From UBA1672 sp963977495 (lineage in GTDB: Bacteria > Pseudomonadota > Alphaproteobacteria > Micavibrionales > Micavibrionaceae): 64,000 nt of DNA. Location of the stretch: positions 496,001-560,000 of the forward strand of contig CAXBOT010000001.1 of assembly GCA_963977495.1 (NCBI GenBank). The letters run 5' to 3'. The position numbers and the translations under genes are program-made. A model generated the notes under the pieces. That model made no database searches. It saw only the letters and a list, made by a program, of their open reading frames with translations, and had not been told where the DNA came from. Positions 62,951 to 64,000 of this stretch are shown piece after piece. Within the stretch, counting starts at the first letter, position 1, and the number at the start of each line of letters is the position of its first letter.

Positions 62951-63189
62951 TTTCGCTCTCTTAATCTTGATAAAACTATGACGGCCACAACATCGCTAAA
63001 ACCAACGACGATAAGGGCAAGGGATAAAATATTTGACTCTTCTGCCTCTAACGCCAGAGAATCTATAAGCAAACTGGGCTGTATTAGTGTGTAAACGCCC
63101 AAAATAAGTAAGGTCACACCAGACATAAGCAGGGTCTTTTTAAAGACAGCACGTTGCAGATTTTTGCTTGATGTTGACGCTTCAGACAT
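62947..63189 (-). CDS. Small two-helix membrane protein between gatC and gatA
   Basis: An 80-residue protein with two hydrophobic helices (LLMSGVTLLILGVYTLI and SLALIVVGFSDVVAVIVL). The family is unknown. It sits three bases past gatC and overlaps gatA, so it belongs to the operon. Confidence 0.7.
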   Translation of the reverse strand: MSEASTSSKNLQRAVFKKTLLMSGVTLLILGVYTLIQPSLLIDSLALEAEESNILSLALIVVGFSDVVAVIVLSRLRERK

Positions 63190-63192
63190 TGG

Positions 63193-63480
63193 TTACTCCA
63201 CGACTTTTGGAACAACAAAATACCCTTGTGTCTCTTCGGGGGCATTCTTAAGCACTTTTTCTACGCAATCGCCATCGGTGACGGCATCTTCGCGTAAGGG
63301 CAGGGTGATATCCACGACATTGGCCAATGGCTCAACATTATCTGTATCGACTTCGCCTAGCTGCTCGATAAACCCGATGATTTTGGAAAGTTGGGGTGCC
63401 ATGCGCTCCAACTCCTCGTCATTCATACGAATTCTGGCGAGTGAGGCAACTTTTCTGACTGTTTCTTTATCCAAAGACAT
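63193..63480 (-). CDS. gatC: Asp/Glu-tRNA amidotransferase subunit C
   Basis: GatC holds the GatA-GatB complex together. The 95-residue length and VRKVASLARIRMNDEELER, then IIGFIEQLGEVDTDNVEPLANV and LPLREDAVTDGD are the family pattern. It is the first gene of the operon, divergent from ruvX. Confidence 0.95.
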   Translation of the reverse strand: MSLDKETVRKVASLARIRMNDEELERMAPQLSKIIGFIEQLGEVDTDNVEPLANVVDITLPLREDAVTDGDCVEKVLKNAPEETQGYFVVPKVVE

Positions 63481-63552
63481 AAATTATGACCTTTTATCTT
63501 ATAATACTCTGGATTTTCTATCACCGCGCTGTATAAGGTGCAAGGGGTTAAG

Positions 63553-64000
63553 ATGATTGATTTACTTGAAAATATTGTAAAAGATTGTCCGAAAGATGTT
63601 CGGTTATTAGGCATGGATATCGGAAAAAAGACAATCGGGCTTGCGCTCTCGGACAGCATGCACAGCATTGCGACGCCGTTAAAAACAATCAAAAGAACTA
63701 AATTTTCAAGAGATATCAAGGAACTAGAGGTTGTTATTCGTGAATATGAAGTTGGCGGCTATATTCTGGGCTACCCCTTAAACATGGATGATAGCGCGGG
63801 CGCAAAATGCCAATCTGTACGTGATTTCGGCTTGGAATTTGAACGCCAAATTTCAGATGATCTAAAATCAAGCGCCGGCCTTTGGATTGCTTTATGGGAT
63901 GAAAGGTTATCCACAAGCAATGTGGAAGACTTTGTGGATAGAACTGTGGATATATCAAAGCGACGTGCCAAAGAAAAAGGAATCATTGATAAACTCGCCG
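63553..64000 (+). CDS. ruvX: RuvX/YqgF Holliday-junction-resolvase-like protein (partial)
   Basis: An RNase H-fold protein of the YqgF family, thought to act in pre-16S rRNA 5'-end maturation. LLGMDIGKKTIGLALSD (first catalytic Asp), GGYILGYPLNMDD and LWDERLSTSN are clear. The reading frame runs off the right window edge after 149 codons, so only the C-terminus is missing. AAGGGG precedes the ATG. A TATAAT lies at 63500-63505 in the 72-base gap to gatC. Confidence 0.92.
   Translation, partial: MIDLLENIVKDCPKDVRLLGMDIGKKTIGLALSDSMHSIATPLKTIKRTKFSRDIKELEVVIREYEVGGYILGYPLNMDDSAGAKCQSVRDFGLEFERQISDDLKSSAGLWIALWDERLSTSNVEDFVDRTVDISKRRAKEKGIIDKLA

Overview
The window looks like part of an alphaproteobacterial chromosome of moderate GC content. 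The pointers are a DUF3126 protein, a GcrA-type cell-cycle domain, an OlsB/OlsA ornithine-lipid gene pair, a class II DAHP synthase, and the combination of GltX with GatCAB. Lipid A genes show a Gram-negative envelope. A Micavibrio-like lineage is possible given the many secreted orphan proteins, but that is only a guess.

Layout. 1-19.1 kb is core chromosome: rimK (cut by the left edge), rpsD, trmJ, gltX, nadE, DAHP synthase, an HD phosphodiesterase-like gene, a waaA-lpxK-lpxL lipid A operon, a run of secreted orphan proteins, DUF3126 plus the ornithine-lipid genes, a tyrosine phosphatase and tRNA-Arg(ACG). From tRNA-Arg to about 31.2 kb lies a first mobile element: a large serine recombinase whose 3' end reads into the tRNA, a relaxase and MobC, and a RelE-type toxin-antitoxin pair at the far side. 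Two AT-rich cargo blocks interrupt this backbone. Cargo block 1 (21.4-27.0 kb) is a defence island. Its centre is a tightly packed five-gene operon: TGT-like, OGG-like glycosylase, QueC-like, TIR-like and DUF4238. Diverging from it are a SLATT-type membrane protein and an Mrr-like nuclease. Cargo block 2 holds a T5orf172/GIY-YIG-type protein.

31.2-44.5 kb is a variable region of orphan genes: a ChaN/TIKI-like protein, secreted proteins, a peptidoglycan-acting protein and a 1094-residue membrane protein with a companion lipoprotein. Four copies of a 47-50 bp intergenic repeat lie here. 44.8-49.3 kb returns to a chromosomal character: a DUF1611/racemase pair, a GcrA C-terminal domain protein and a DUF2927 protein.

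49397-59205 is a second integrated element of about 9.8 kb in the 3' end of tRNA-Ser(GCT). It is bounded by a perfect 21-bp direct repeat and has a matching putative arm-type site near each end. It carries a tyrosine integrase, a second DUF2927 protein, an RNase H-like/ParB-like pair followed by a parS-like palindrome, a frameshifted resolvase, a tandem 106-bp repeat array and an HEGTH zincin-like protein. 59.3-64 kb is core again: gatB, gatA and gatC interleaved with two small genes, then ruvX cut by the right edge.

The most promising candidate for an undescribed system is the five-gene operon at 21401-25168. QueC-, TGT- and OGG-like proteins are known together as accessories of type IV CBASS. 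Here no cyclic-nucleotide synthase is visible, and a TIR-like protein with a glycine-rich N-terminus directly follows the QueC-like gene.
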